The notes below the pieces were generated by a model. That model saw only the letters and a list, made by a program, of their open reading frames with translations, was not told where the DNA came from and ran no database searches. The translations under genes were made by a program, and so were the position numbers. 15,046 nt of DNA from Spirochaetaceae bacterium (GTDB lineage: Bacteria > Spirochaetota > Spirochaetia > Spirochaetales_E > Spirochaetaceae_B). The stretch spans positions 1-15,046 of the forward strand of contig QKJO01000125.1 in assembly GCA_003249275.1 (NCBI GenBank), read 5' to 3'. The stretch's first letter is position 1. Each line of letters begins with the position of its first letter. Below are positions 1 through 7,109 of this stretch, one piece after another.

Positions 1-5
1 AAGGA

Positions 6-2330
6 ATGGGACTGAGACTCAAGTTCACCCTGGCCCTGCTCACCCTCATCCTGGCCGTGATTCTGCTCATCTCCATCTTCCTCGGGAACTATATGATCAA
101 TACCCAGAAGATCAACCTGACTGAGGGGCTGTATGCCAAGAGCTCTCTTCTGCTGGATACTCTGGTGACCAGTGCCAGAACCTACCTTCCCACACAGAAC
201 AGGCTGGAACTGGGACTTCTGCCGGGCACTATCAGGGCCATGAATGAGGCCATCAATACGACAATCACCGGACAGGGAGCGAATGACCCGGACAACTTCA
301 ACTATATCTGGAGTTCCAACAACAGCGACATCGACAAATTCCAGGAATTCCCGGCCCGGGTTTCTGAAAATGCTCTGACCTTTCCCCAGAACTGGTCTCA
401 GAACAGTATTGACGATTTCAAGGCAAAATACCTGACCACAGAGGGATATGACTTCAGTTCACTCTCGGAAGATGACAGGGATTCTGTCTATGAGGCGCTG
501 GACAGTTCCGGTCTGATCTCGAGATTCGAACCGGGTATCACCAGAATCAGTGATCCCGTTTCCCTGTCGGTAAAAGAACTGGAAACTCAGATCAACAGCA
601 GGGCGGCAGAACTCATCGGAGACCAGAGCCGTCAGCTGGATCAGCTTTCTGAAGATGCGGTACGTCTGGCGTTAAGAGGGGACAGAGCCTCTCTGGAAGA
701 GCTGAGGGTCATACAGGAGACGATCAGCCGGATTGAGAGGGAGATCAATGACAAACTGGCGACGGTTGCCAATATCATCAGCGTCAGTCCTGAATTCAAT
801 ACCGAAAGCCTTTCCGAAAATCAGCTGGTCTACACCTTCTATAAGCCGATTGTCTACAGAAACAAGGGGCGTGACACCTACTTCAGAGGAGTCGTCCGGC
901 TGGACGTTTCCATTCAGAGCATCCTGGAAGACATTATAAAGATTCAGAGCGACATCATCCGGATCACCATCATCATTTCCCTTCTGGCCCTGGCAGGCGG
1001 TCTTGCAGGAGCCCTGCTGCTGGCGCAGACCATGCTGAATCCCATCAGAAAACTTGTGGAAGGGGTTGCCCTCGTAAGAGATACCCAGGACAAATCCAAA
1101 CTGAAGAACTACTCCATCGAAACGGGAACAAAAGACGAGCTGGCCGAGCTGGCCAGTACCTTCAATCAGATGACAGAAGGCCTTGTCATCGCCGCGGCGG
1201 CCAACAAGGAACTTATTCTCGGTAAGGAAATTCAGAAAAAATTCATTCCCCTCGAGACCCTGCAGGTGGGAGACAGAAAACTGTCCACAGGAGAAGAGGA
1301 AAACGATCATGCCCACTTCTTCGGCTACTATGAAGGAGCAAAGGGTGTATCGGGTGACTACTTCGACTTCCGGAAGCTGGACGACAAGCACTATGCCGTC
1401 ATCAAGTGCGATATCTCGGGAAAAGGAATTTCCGCCGCTCTCATCATGGTCGAGGTGGCGACGATCTTCATCGACTTCTTCTCAAAACTGAACATCCAGA
1501 AGGAAGGGATTCACCTTGAAAAACTGGTTTACAGTATCAACGACCTCCTCGAACAGGTCGGTTTCAAGGGACGGTTTGCCGCATTCATTATCAATGTCAT
1601 CAATATTGAAACTGGACAGTGCTGGATGTGTCATGCGGGTGACAAGAATGTATACTACTACGACGGAGCGGAGAGGAAGGTCCTCCTGAAAGAGCTGAAC
1701 GAGGCTCCCGCAGCCGGCGTATTCCCGTCCTTTATGGTGGACGGGGACAAGGGATTTAAACAGATCCGACATACACTGAAAAGCGGTGATATCCTCTTCC
1801 TCTTCACCGACGGAATCGAGGAGGCGCAGCGCCATTTCCGGAACGGCAAAATGGAAATCATCGACTGCGACGGCAGCTGTGATTCCTCCGCCCTGGGAGA
1901 CGAGGGTTATGTGTCCCACAAACAGAATGAGAATTTCGAGGAACTCGGGATACCCAGGATGGAAGCCATCATAGAATCCGTTCTGGACAGAAAAATGTAC
2001 TCCCTCTATCAGTTCCACAAACCAATTTCTGAAAAAGAACTGACCTTCGATTTTTCAAAGGGAACGGGTTCTATGAAAGAGGCGGTACTGGCTCTTGTAT
2101 CGGTTGAAAAGGTATTCCGTCTTGTCCCGGATGCGGATGCGGGACCCGACGACAGAATCAGAATCGACAACAAAATTGACGATTTCCTGAAAATCCATTT
2201 TGATCAGTACAGAGAGTATTTCAAATACCCCATTCCCGATGAAGAGTATCCTGAATACACCTACTACTCCCATCTGAAAGAGGACGAACAGTTTGACGAC
2301 CTGACGATCCTGGGAATCAGGAAAAAATAA
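6..2330 (+). CDS. Membrane-bound SpoIIE-type (PP2C) serine phosphatase with HAMP domain
   Basis: Likely a signalling protein phosphatase that removes phosphate from a serine or threonine of a partner, such as an anti-sigma-factor antagonist, in response to an extracytoplasmic cue. The order is: membrane segment at residues 8-30; large extracytoplasmic region with a charged helical stretch around 190-255; second membrane segment at 320-343; HAMP domain at about 344-398, including KDELAELASTFNQM; then the phosphatase. Metal-site motifs are visible: GDYFDF (450-455), CDISGKG (468-474), HAGDKN (544-549), GDILFLFTDGIEEAQ (594-608) and a C-terminal DDLTILGI (764-771). About 155 residues separate the TDG and DDLT motifs, far more than the family usually has. 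Only five bases precede the ATG, and the AAGGA there is too close to act as a normal ribosome site, so a start left of the window is possible. The stop overlaps the next start by one base. The family call is firm; the partner is unknown. Confidence 0.9.
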   Translation: MGLRLKFTLALLTLILAVILLISIFLGNYMINTQKINLTEGLYAKSSLLLDTLVTSARTYLPTQNRLELGLLPGTIRAMNEAINTTITGQGANDPDNFNYIWSSNNSDIDKFQEFPARVSENALTFPQNWSQNSIDDFKAKYLTTEGYDFSSLSEDDRDSVYEALDSSGLISRFEPGITRISDPVSLSVKELETQINSRAAELIGDQSRQLDQLSEDAVRLALRGDRASLEELRVIQETISRIEREINDKLATVANIISVSPEFNTESLSENQLVYTFYKPIVYRNKGRDTYFRGVVRLDVSIQSILEDIIKIQSDIIRITIIISLLALAGGLAGALLLAQTMLNPIRKLVEGVALVRDTQDKSKLKNYSIETGTKDELAELASTFNQMTEGLVIAAAANKELILGKEIQKKFIPLETLQVGDRKLSTGEEENDHAHFFGYYEGAKGVSGDYFDFRKLDDKHYAVIKCDISGKGISAALIMVEVATIFIDFFSKLNIQKEGIHLEKLVYSINDLLEQVGFKGRFAAFIINVINIETGQCWMCHAGDKNVYYYDGAERKVLLKELNEAPAAGVFPSFMVDGDKGFKQIRHTLKSGDILFLFTDGIEEAQRHFRNGKMEIIDCDGSCDSSALGDEGYVSHKQNENFEELGIPRMEAIIESVLDRKMYSLYQFHKPISEKELTFDFSKGTGSMKEAVLALVSVEKVFRLVPDADAGPDDRIRIDNKIDDFLKIHFDQYREYFKYPIPDEEYPEYTYYSHLKEDEQFDDLTILGIRKK

Positions 2331-2632
2331 TGGGATTCTACTGTTACAACTGCGGAAAATCGGTGAACAGGAACTCTAAATCCTGTCCCTCCTGCGGGGT
2401 CCGGTTCAAAGCGGTCAGATGCCCGTCCTGCGGCTATACGGATGAGGCGGATTTCTTCAAGGGCGGATGTCCCCGCTGCGGCTACATGGGAAGTCATGAG
2501 ACTAATGAATCCCCGAAGCAGGAACTGAAAAATTCTCTCTTCGGTTTCATTCCCCCGCGGCTTTTCTGGACCATGAGCGGTCTTCTGATCCTTATCCTGT
2601 TCCTGCTGGTCTATTTTCTTTTAAAACCCTGA
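2330..2632 (+). CDS. Small double zinc-ribbon protein with C-terminal membrane anchor
   Basis: A 100-residue protein of unknown function. Two four-cysteine zinc ribbons are evident: C5/C8/C19/C22, and C31/C34/C47/C50 with CPSCG and CPRCG knuckles. A charged linker follows, then one hydrophobic segment (about 76-98) that ends the protein, so it is probably tail-anchored with the ribbons in the cytoplasm. Its ATG shares the last base of the phosphatase stop codon (TAATG), so the two are translated as a coupled pair. This suggests the ribbon protein works with or near the phosphatase at the membrane, but that is inference. Its stop lies six bases from the end of the convergent gene on the other strand. 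Confidence 0.85.
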   Translation: MGFYCYNCGKSVNRNSKSCPSCGVRFKAVRCPSCGYTDEADFFKGGCPRCGYMGSHETNESPKQELKNSLFGFIPPRLFWTMSGLLILILFLLVYFLLKP

Positions 2633-2638
2633 GGCTGA

Positions 2639-4081
2639 TTACAGCAGAAAACCGAGATTGATCCCGAATGCCGTTCCGTCCCCCTCCCCCTGAACCTTCT
2701 GAACGAGTCCGAAGAGGTTGATATAAAAGGGCATTTCCGGAATATAGAGAGTTCCTTCCACTGCAGCCTGCATGGACAGGGGATTCCCTCTCATCGACGG
2801 GAAATAGAGAGCCGATGAGAGACCGGCGCTGAAAAAAGTACCGGGAGAGTATTGTATTCCCCACCTCAGGGCACCGGTCAGATCAGGATCTTCCGTATCA
2901 ACATTAAATGACAAAGGCCGCAGGGTGTAAAATATTTCCGGAGCTCCGAAAAAATCCCAGCCCTGAAGTCTGTATTGAACAGGTATGAACAGGGAACCGC
3001 CTGAGGGATCCCTGATAAGGGAACTGTGAATCTCATCCGAGAAGTCATTGATCGCGCTTTGATAGGAACCTCTTACCCCTAAAGAGACCTGAAGCGATTG
3101 TATGTCAAACAGATAGACCTTCTGAGACGAGTTGATTCTCAGGGATGGTTTGCCGGATTCGGACACAAAAGCGGTCTCTGCTTCCAGAGAGGCCTCCCAT
3201 CTGTCCAGAGGAGAAAGGCGCAGAAAAAATGAAAAGGGGAGGTTGTAATCTCTTGTATTGCTGCCGTTAATGCTCTCCATGGCAAAGGTTGATCCGAACT
3301 GGAAACCTTTCCTGAAAAGCAGCCTGGCGGAGGGCACAAGAGTCAGTCCTGAATATCCGGAAAAATAGCTCATCGCCTGGCGGGAATAACGACTGTCGAC
3401 AGTTACTTTGTAATCGTCAAGTGCCGCAATTCTTATACCGAATTCCCCGGTTCCTGCCGGACGCCCTTCGGCGTCCCGGCCGTCCCATACAAGAACACTG
3501 CCGCCCTCCTGGTCCCGGGGAGTCAATGAGATGAGCGTACTTCCGTCTTCCCTGTAAAGAACGGCGGATTCGAAATCAAGGCTGTCCTCCTCATCCAGAA
3601 AATACAGCTGTCTGTAATAGGCGGGATCGCCTGGATTGAACCTGCTGTACAGACGTCCTGACTGCCTTGCCGGAGAGGGAACTCCGCTGTCCCGGATATC
3701 AGCATTCAGATCTTTATAGAATATCAGAACCGTTGTTCTGTAATTCTCCTTCACATTGACCCAGAAGGAGTAGTCATCATAACCGGGTTTTTCAAGTTTG
3801 ATTCTGATATGCCCCTTTTCAATTGCATTGTTTTCATAGGGGGTCCTGCCGGATTCCACATCAAAGAGGGACACTTTGAAGGCGTCTATATCCGTAACGA
3901 TTTCCAGACCCGATGAAAACTTGAATTCGGTGCCTTTTTTATTGTCTTCCTCCAGAAGCCGGGGAGGGCGTTCATAGTCAAGGATTTTCCTCACCTGAAC
4001 TTCGATACGGGGAGTTCCGGCACTCTGGGCCTGAAGCAGAACGGGAAAAAAGAGAAGTAAGAGAAGGAGCCTTTTCTTCAT
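2639..4081 (-). CDS. Secreted envelope protein: PEGA-like, FlgD-Ig-like and putative outer-membrane beta-barrel
   Basis: Not a recognised named gene. The start at 4081 gives a textbook signal peptide (MKKR followed by a leucine run, then LLQAQS-A). A longer reading frame from 4129 would put 16 polar residues in front of it and was not used. Residues about 56-116 resemble a PEGA domain (GRTPYENN, then LEKPGYDDYSFWV). Residues about 155-230 resemble the FlgD Ig-like fold, with the diagnostic WDGRDAEGRPAGTGEFGIRI. From about 235 to the end, alternating amphipathic stretches rich in aromatics and Ser/Gly look like an outer-membrane barrel, although the C-terminal residue is Leu rather than Phe. 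Likely sits in the outer membrane or periplasm. A weak GGA ribosome site precedes the start. It is divergent from the gene at 4160. The domain assignments come from sequence pattern alone. Confidence 0.8.
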   Translation of the reverse strand: MKKRLLLLLLFFPVLLQAQSAGTPRIEVQVRKILDYERPPRLLEEDNKKGTEFKFSSGLEIVTDIDAFKVSLFDVESGRTPYENNAIEKGHIRIKLEKPGYDDYSFWVNVKENYRTTVLIFYKDLNADIRDSGVPSPARQSGRLYSRFNPGDPAYYRQLYFLDEEDSLDFESAVLYREDGSTLISLTPRDQEGGSVLVWDGRDAEGRPAGTGEFGIRIAALDDYKVTVDSRYSRQAMSYFSGYSGLTLVPSARLLFRKGFQFGSTFAMESINGSNTRDYNLPFSFFLRLSPLDRWEASLEAETAFVSESGKPSLRINSSQKVYLFDIQSLQVSLGVRGSYQSAINDFSDEIHSSLIRDPSGGSLFIPVQYRLQGWDFFGAPEIFYTLRPLSFNVDTEDPDLTGALRWGIQYSPGTFFSAGLSSALYFPSMRGNPLSMQAAVEGTLYIPEMPFYINLFGLVQKVQGEGDGTAFGINLGFLL

Positions 4082-4159
4082 ATGAATTCCAAAACCTTGC
4101 TTTTCTGAATCATTTCTAACACTATTCAAAAGACAGTATACAACCGATAATAAAGAATA
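4082..4159. promoter_or_regulatory. Divergent intergenic region with possible overlapping -10 elements
   Basis: This 78-base A/T-rich gap separates two divergent genes encoding secreted proteins, so promoters for both should lie here. The sequence AGTATACA at 4135-4142 reads as TATACA on the + strand and TATACT on the - strand around a GTATAC palindrome, so one core could serve as a -10 box in both directions. Neither direction has a good -35 at normal spacing. TTGCTT at 4097-4102 is a possible + strand -35 only if another, poorer -10 is used. The promoter positions are tentative. Confidence 0.3.
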
Positions 4160-4753
4160 ATGAGATTTTTAAACGTTTACATCCCGATATTATTCCTCAT
4201 TTCCCTGCAGGTGTACAGCCAGAGCGGATCTTTTGATTCAAACCCGGCAGGATCGGAGACACAGGAGCCTGCGGCCGCAGAGAGCGGGGCAGCAATACCC
4301 TCCGGATACAGATCCATTCAGCTGAGAAGCTCTCTGGAGGAAGTGAAAAAGCAGCTTCTTGTGGAACCCCGCTTCGATTTCAGAGGAGATCCGGACGTTT
4401 CGATTCAGAAAACCGGTACCCAGTCCCTGATATCCACGAAGGGCAGGATGTTCATAGATCAGGGGTTTTTCCAGTTTGATGAGGGCGTTCTTTATCTGAT
4501 AATCCTTCAGCTCAATCCGGAAAAAATGGACTTTTTCACGATGCAGCAGACTCTGACGAAACAGTACGGACCGCCGGCGGATATTTCTCCCCAGGGGATG
4601 TACTGGTCCGACGGAAAGACGAAACTATCCCTGGAGTATCCACTGACACTGAAATATCTGGATGAGGAAATTTTCAATTCCTTCCTGGCCGATGAAAAGA
4701 GCCTGAAGAGTTTTGAGGAAGTCTCCAGAAACCAGTTCCTGAAGGATTTTTAA
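4160..4753 (+). CDS. Secreted protein of unknown function
   Basis: A 197-residue protein that I do not recognise. Residues 1-21 form a signal peptide ending at a VYS-QS-type site. A low-complexity Ser/Ala/Glu/Pro linker covers about 22-46. The globular part begins with GYRSIQLRSSLEEVKKQL and contains a QYGPPADI loop followed by YWSDGKTKLSLEY. This resembles the general pattern of small periplasmic proteins in which a helix is followed by strands predicting a ligand- or partner-binding fold, but no family can be named. It starts within TAATG after a weak AAAGA. The DUF192 gene follows after four bases, and its ribosome site GAAGGA lies in the last codons here, so the two form an operon. Confidence 0.75.
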   Translation: MRFLNVYIPILFLISLQVYSQSGSFDSNPAGSETQEPAAAESGAAIPSGYRSIQLRSSLEEVKKQLLVEPRFDFRGDPDVSIQKTGTQSLISTKGRMFIDQGFFQFDEGVLYLIILQLNPEKMDFFTMQQTLTKQYGPPADISPQGMYWSDGKTKLSLEYPLTLKYLDEEIFNSFLADEKSLKSFEEVSRNQFLKDF

Positions 4754-4757
4754 TCAC

Positions 4758-5174
4758 ATGAAAACACTCCGCCTGTTCCCTCTGCTCCTGATCCTCCTTG
4801 CCTCGTCCTGTTCCGGATCGGACAATGTGAAAAAAACGATTTTCATAGACGGCATTCAGATCAGGGTAGAGATTGCGGATACACAGGAAAAAAGAAGGGT
4901 GGGGCTGATGAACAGGAATTCCCTGAAAGAGAATGAAGGGATGCTCTTTGTGTTTGAAGAGGAACAGAAAATGTCATTCTGGATGAAAAACACAACGATT
5001 CCCCTCTCCATTGCCTATATAAGCAAGTCGGGGATCATCAAGGAGATTCATGACATGAGTCCTCTTTCAGAAAGACCGGTCTACTCAAGTACATCGGTTC
5101 TGTATGCTCTTGAGATGAATCAGGGTTTCTTTGAAAAGAACGGCATCAAAGAGGGAGATGCCCTTCAATTCTGA
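4758..5174 (+). CDS. DUF192 family lipoprotein
   Basis: A 138-residue member of the DUF192 family, a small mostly beta domain found in many bacteria and archaea whose biochemical role is not established. Diagnostic stretches are RRVGLMNRNSL (46-56), GMLFVF (61-66), FWMKNTTIPLSIAYI (74-88) and a C-terminal ALEMNQGFFEKNGI (117-130). The N-terminus is a lipoprotein signal with LLASSC, so Cys18 would be lipidated; this relaxed lipobox is of the kind spirochaetes tolerate. The ribosome site GAAGGA at 4741-4746 lies at a somewhat long 11-base spacing. The last ten bases overlap the convergent xseB gene, so no dedicated terminator lies between them. Confidence 0.92.
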   Translation: MKTLRLFPLLLILLASSCSGSDNVKKTIFIDGIQIRVEIADTQEKRRVGLMNRNSLKENEGMLFVFEEEQKMSFWMKNTTIPLSIAYISKSGIIKEIHDMSPLSERPVYSSTSVLYALEMNQGFFEKNGIKEGDALQF

Positions 5175-5356
5175 GAAGAACCGGAAGACTCGATTTCTTC
5201 AATGATCTGTTCCGCCCTTGCCAGTTCTTTTTCAAGATCCTCAGAAAGGGCAGCCCCTTCTCTGAAAAGATCCAGCTGGGTAGAAAAATCGGGAGTCCCC
5301 GATTTAATCAGTTCGGCAATCTCTTCAAGACGGCTCATTTTTTCTTCAAAATTCAT
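5165..5356 (-). CDS. xseB: Exodeoxyribonuclease VII small subunit
   Basis: The small subunit of exonuclease VII, which with XseA degrades single-stranded DNA into acid-soluble oligonucleotides in the cytoplasm. The protein is helical and acidic, beginning MNFEEKMSRLEEIAELI, with the typical LFREGAALSEDLEKEL stretch in the middle. I chose the ATG at 5356 (63 residues) rather than the in-frame ATG at 5368. A GGAG sits six bases upstream of 5356, nothing sits before 5368, and the chosen start places the ATG one base after the xseA stop (TGATATG). The length is normal for the family. The 3' end overlaps the convergent DUF192 gene by ten bases. Confidence 0.93.
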   Translation of the reverse strand: MNFEEKMSRLEEIAELIKSGTPDFSTQLDLFREGAALSEDLEKELARAEQIIEEIESSGSSQN

Positions 5357-5357
5357 A

Positions 5358-6548
5358 TCAATCTCCATCTACAACCGCTGAACGTTCTCTGTCATGAAAC
5401 TGCAGTCTGATCCTGTCGCCCGACTCCAGATCCGCACCGGAAACAACAAGGCCGTCTCCCTTCCGGACGAGAGCGAACCCTCTGGACAGAATGGTATCGG
5501 GAGAAGAGGCTCTCAGAATTTCTCTGGCAACATTCAGACTGTATCTGTACCCCTTGATTCTGTCCAGCAGGAAACCGGTTCTCTCATTGTTCATAAAATC
5601 AAGAGTCTGCTGCCTGTTTTCAATCTGAGACTTCATCGAATCCAGCAGTATTTCCCTGTTGATGCGGCTGAATTTCCATCTCTGCCGCTCAAGACCGTGA
5701 TCCATGGCCTGCTTCAGCTGATACCGCAGCTGCTTCAGGCGGTCTTCGGTCTCAACCGTAAAGCGGGAGACGATTTCCGCGGCGGCGGAAGGTGTGGCGG
5801 CTCTGACATCGGCGGCAAAATCGCTGAGGGAAAAATCGATTTCATGACCGATCCCGGTGATGACGGGTATCCTGGAGGCCGCCACGGCACGGACGACTTC
5901 TTCATCACTGAATGAGAGAAGGTCTTCCAGTGATCCGCCTCCCCTGGCCAGAATTATCAGATCCACATCCTGCCGCTGATTCACCAGCTGAAGGCCCCTC
6001 AGAATGGATGCGGCGGAGCTGTCGCCCTGAACGACCGTATCTTTGACCAGAACTCTGAAGGATCGCATTCTGCGCTTCAGTACCTGCAGGATATCCTGCA
6101 GGGCTGCCCCCCTCAAAGATGTGATGACGGCGATACAGGAAGGATATCTGGGAAGCTCCCGTTTTTTCGAAGGATCAAAGAGTCCTTCCTGACTGAGCTT
6201 CTGTTTCAGCAGTTCCAGCCGCATCAGTATATCGCCCTGGCCCGACTGCTCCATGTCTTCGCAGATAATCTGATAATTGCCCCTCTGGGGATAGACGGAC
6301 ACCCGGCCCAGAACTGTGACAGACATGCCGTCGGCCGGGCTGAAATTCAGCCGGATCCTCTGCTGGCGGAACATGACGGCGCTGATGAGGGCATCACTGT
6401 CTTTCAGATTGAAATAACAGTGCCCCGACGAGGCGGGTCTGAAGGTACTGATCTCACCCGTAACCCGGATGACGGGAAACTGATTCTCCAGCGTATTTTT
6501 TATAAGATATGTCAATTCCGAGACATTGTAGCGGGGAATCCCTGTCAT
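5358..6548 (-). CDS. xseA: Exodeoxyribonuclease VII large subunit
   Basis: The catalytic subunit of exonuclease VII, a cytoplasmic single-strand-specific exonuclease used in DNA repair and recombination. It has 396 residues, within the family range. An N-terminal OB-fold for DNA binding covers about 20-102 (SGHCYFNLKD, VLGRVSVYPQRG). The catalytic core carries PRYPSCIAVITSLRGAALQD (133-152), ARGGGSLEDL (201-210) and GIGHEIDFSLSDFAADVRA with TPSAAAE (232-258). A helical region of about 260-345 would stack xseB subunits, and a short C-terminal strand segment with LSRGFALVRKGDG follows. The ribosome site AAGGAG lies five bases before the ATG and overlaps the stop codon of the upstream lipoprotein gene, which indicates coupling. 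Confidence 0.96.
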   Translation of the reverse strand: MTGIPRYNVSELTYLIKNTLENQFPVIRVTGEISTFRPASSGHCYFNLKDSDALISAVMFRQQRIRLNFSPADGMSVTVLGRVSVYPQRGNYQIICEDMEQSGQGDILMRLELLKQKLSQEGLFDPSKKRELPRYPSCIAVITSLRGAALQDILQVLKRRMRSFRVLVKDTVVQGDSSAASILRGLQLVNQRQDVDLIILARGGGSLEDLLSFSDEEVVRAVAASRIPVITGIGHEIDFSLSDFAADVRAATPSAAAEIVSRFTVETEDRLKQLRYQLKQAMDHGLERQRWKFSRINREILLDSMKSQIENRQQTLDFMNNERTGFLLDRIKGYRYSLNVAREILRASSPDTILSRGFALVRKGDGLVVSGADLESGDRIRLQFHDRERSAVVDGD

Positions 6549-6557
6549 GACGGCTCC

Positions 6558-7046
6558 TTATTGTTCAGGGAACAGCACCTTCTCCAGTACGGAAACCGCC
6601 TCGGAAGTTTCTTTGACAGCCTGCAGTATATAATCCCTGCCGGCATACAGGGGTGCTTTCACAATGTAGAGAACAAGATATTTTCCGCTGCCGGCATCCT
6701 TCAGGACGGCCCAGCTCCCCATCACTCTGGTCTGGGCGTTATCCAGCAGCAGGATGCTGCTGATCTTACCAAGTTCCGATTCAGCCAGAAGGGGGGAAAA
6801 GGCGAAAATCTCACGGATACCGACGGATCCTGAATAGTTGACCCGGCCTCTTATCCAGACATCGCCGGGCAGATTCTCGGAATTCGAAAAAATGCGATAA
6901 TCCCCTTCCTTATCCACACTGTATTCCAGGTTGGATCTTTTCAGGAATCTCTCGAGGGAACCGTTCCTGTGCAGAGTTCTGAAGGAACAGGAGTTGATCA
7001 TCAGCAGAAAGATCACAAGGAAGAGAACTGTTTTTATTGATTTCAT
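6558..7046 (-). CDS. Lipoprotein of unknown function upstream of xseA
   Basis: A 162-residue protein with a lipoprotein signal: MKSIKTVLFLVIFLLM, then INSC, predicting lipidation at Cys20. The mature part is an alpha/beta domain without a motif I can place. It includes a GDYRIFSNSENLPGDVWIRG stretch and a helix near the C-terminus (EAVSVLEKVLF). Nothing links it functionally to exonuclease VII except position: its stop lies nine bases before xseA and supplies part of the xseA ribosome site. It has a good ribosome site of its own (GGGAG, about five bases from ATG) and is the likely first gene of this three-gene - strand operon. Confidence 0.85.
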   Translation of the reverse strand: MKSIKTVLFLVIFLLMINSCSFRTLHRNGSLERFLKRSNLEYSVDKEGDYRIFSNSENLPGDVWIRGRVNYSGSVGIREIFAFSPLLAESELGKISSILLLDNAQTRVMGSWAVLKDAGSGKYLVLYIVKAPLYAGRDYILQAVKETSEAVSVLEKVLFPEQ

Positions 7047-7109
7047 AATTTCTCCCGGGATTGTATCTTTCCCTCAGATGAAATAATCTTATTGACGATA
7101 CTTAAGACC
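7047..7109. promoter_or_regulatory. Divergent intergenic region upstream of the seven-gene operon
   Basis: This 63-base gap lies between the lipoprotein-xseA-xseB operon (leftward) and the radical SAM operon (rightward), so it should hold promoters for both. On the + strand, TTGTAT at 7061-7066 and AATAAT at 7082-7087 are possible -35 and -10 boxes, but with a short 15-base spacer. On the - strand, a TACAAT-like -10 falls near 7062-7067 without a clear -35. No operator-like palindrome was seen. The assignment is weak and rests mainly on gene layout. Confidence 0.25.

Noticed and set aside
672..1391. Long open frame (239 codons) on the - strand inside the phosphatase gene
   Set aside because: It lies wholly antisense to a gene with clear HAMP and phosphatase motifs, its translation shows no domain, and it has no convincing ribosome site.
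5174..5200. Hairpin of GAAGAA and TTCTTC as a terminator between DUF192 and xseB
   Set aside because: Only a six-base stem with a long loop and no T run, and it lies inside the xseB coding region.
5394..5915. Open frame (173 codons) on the + strand inside xseA
   Set aside because: Antisense to the conserved catalytic core of xseA; composition looks like a shadow of the real frame.
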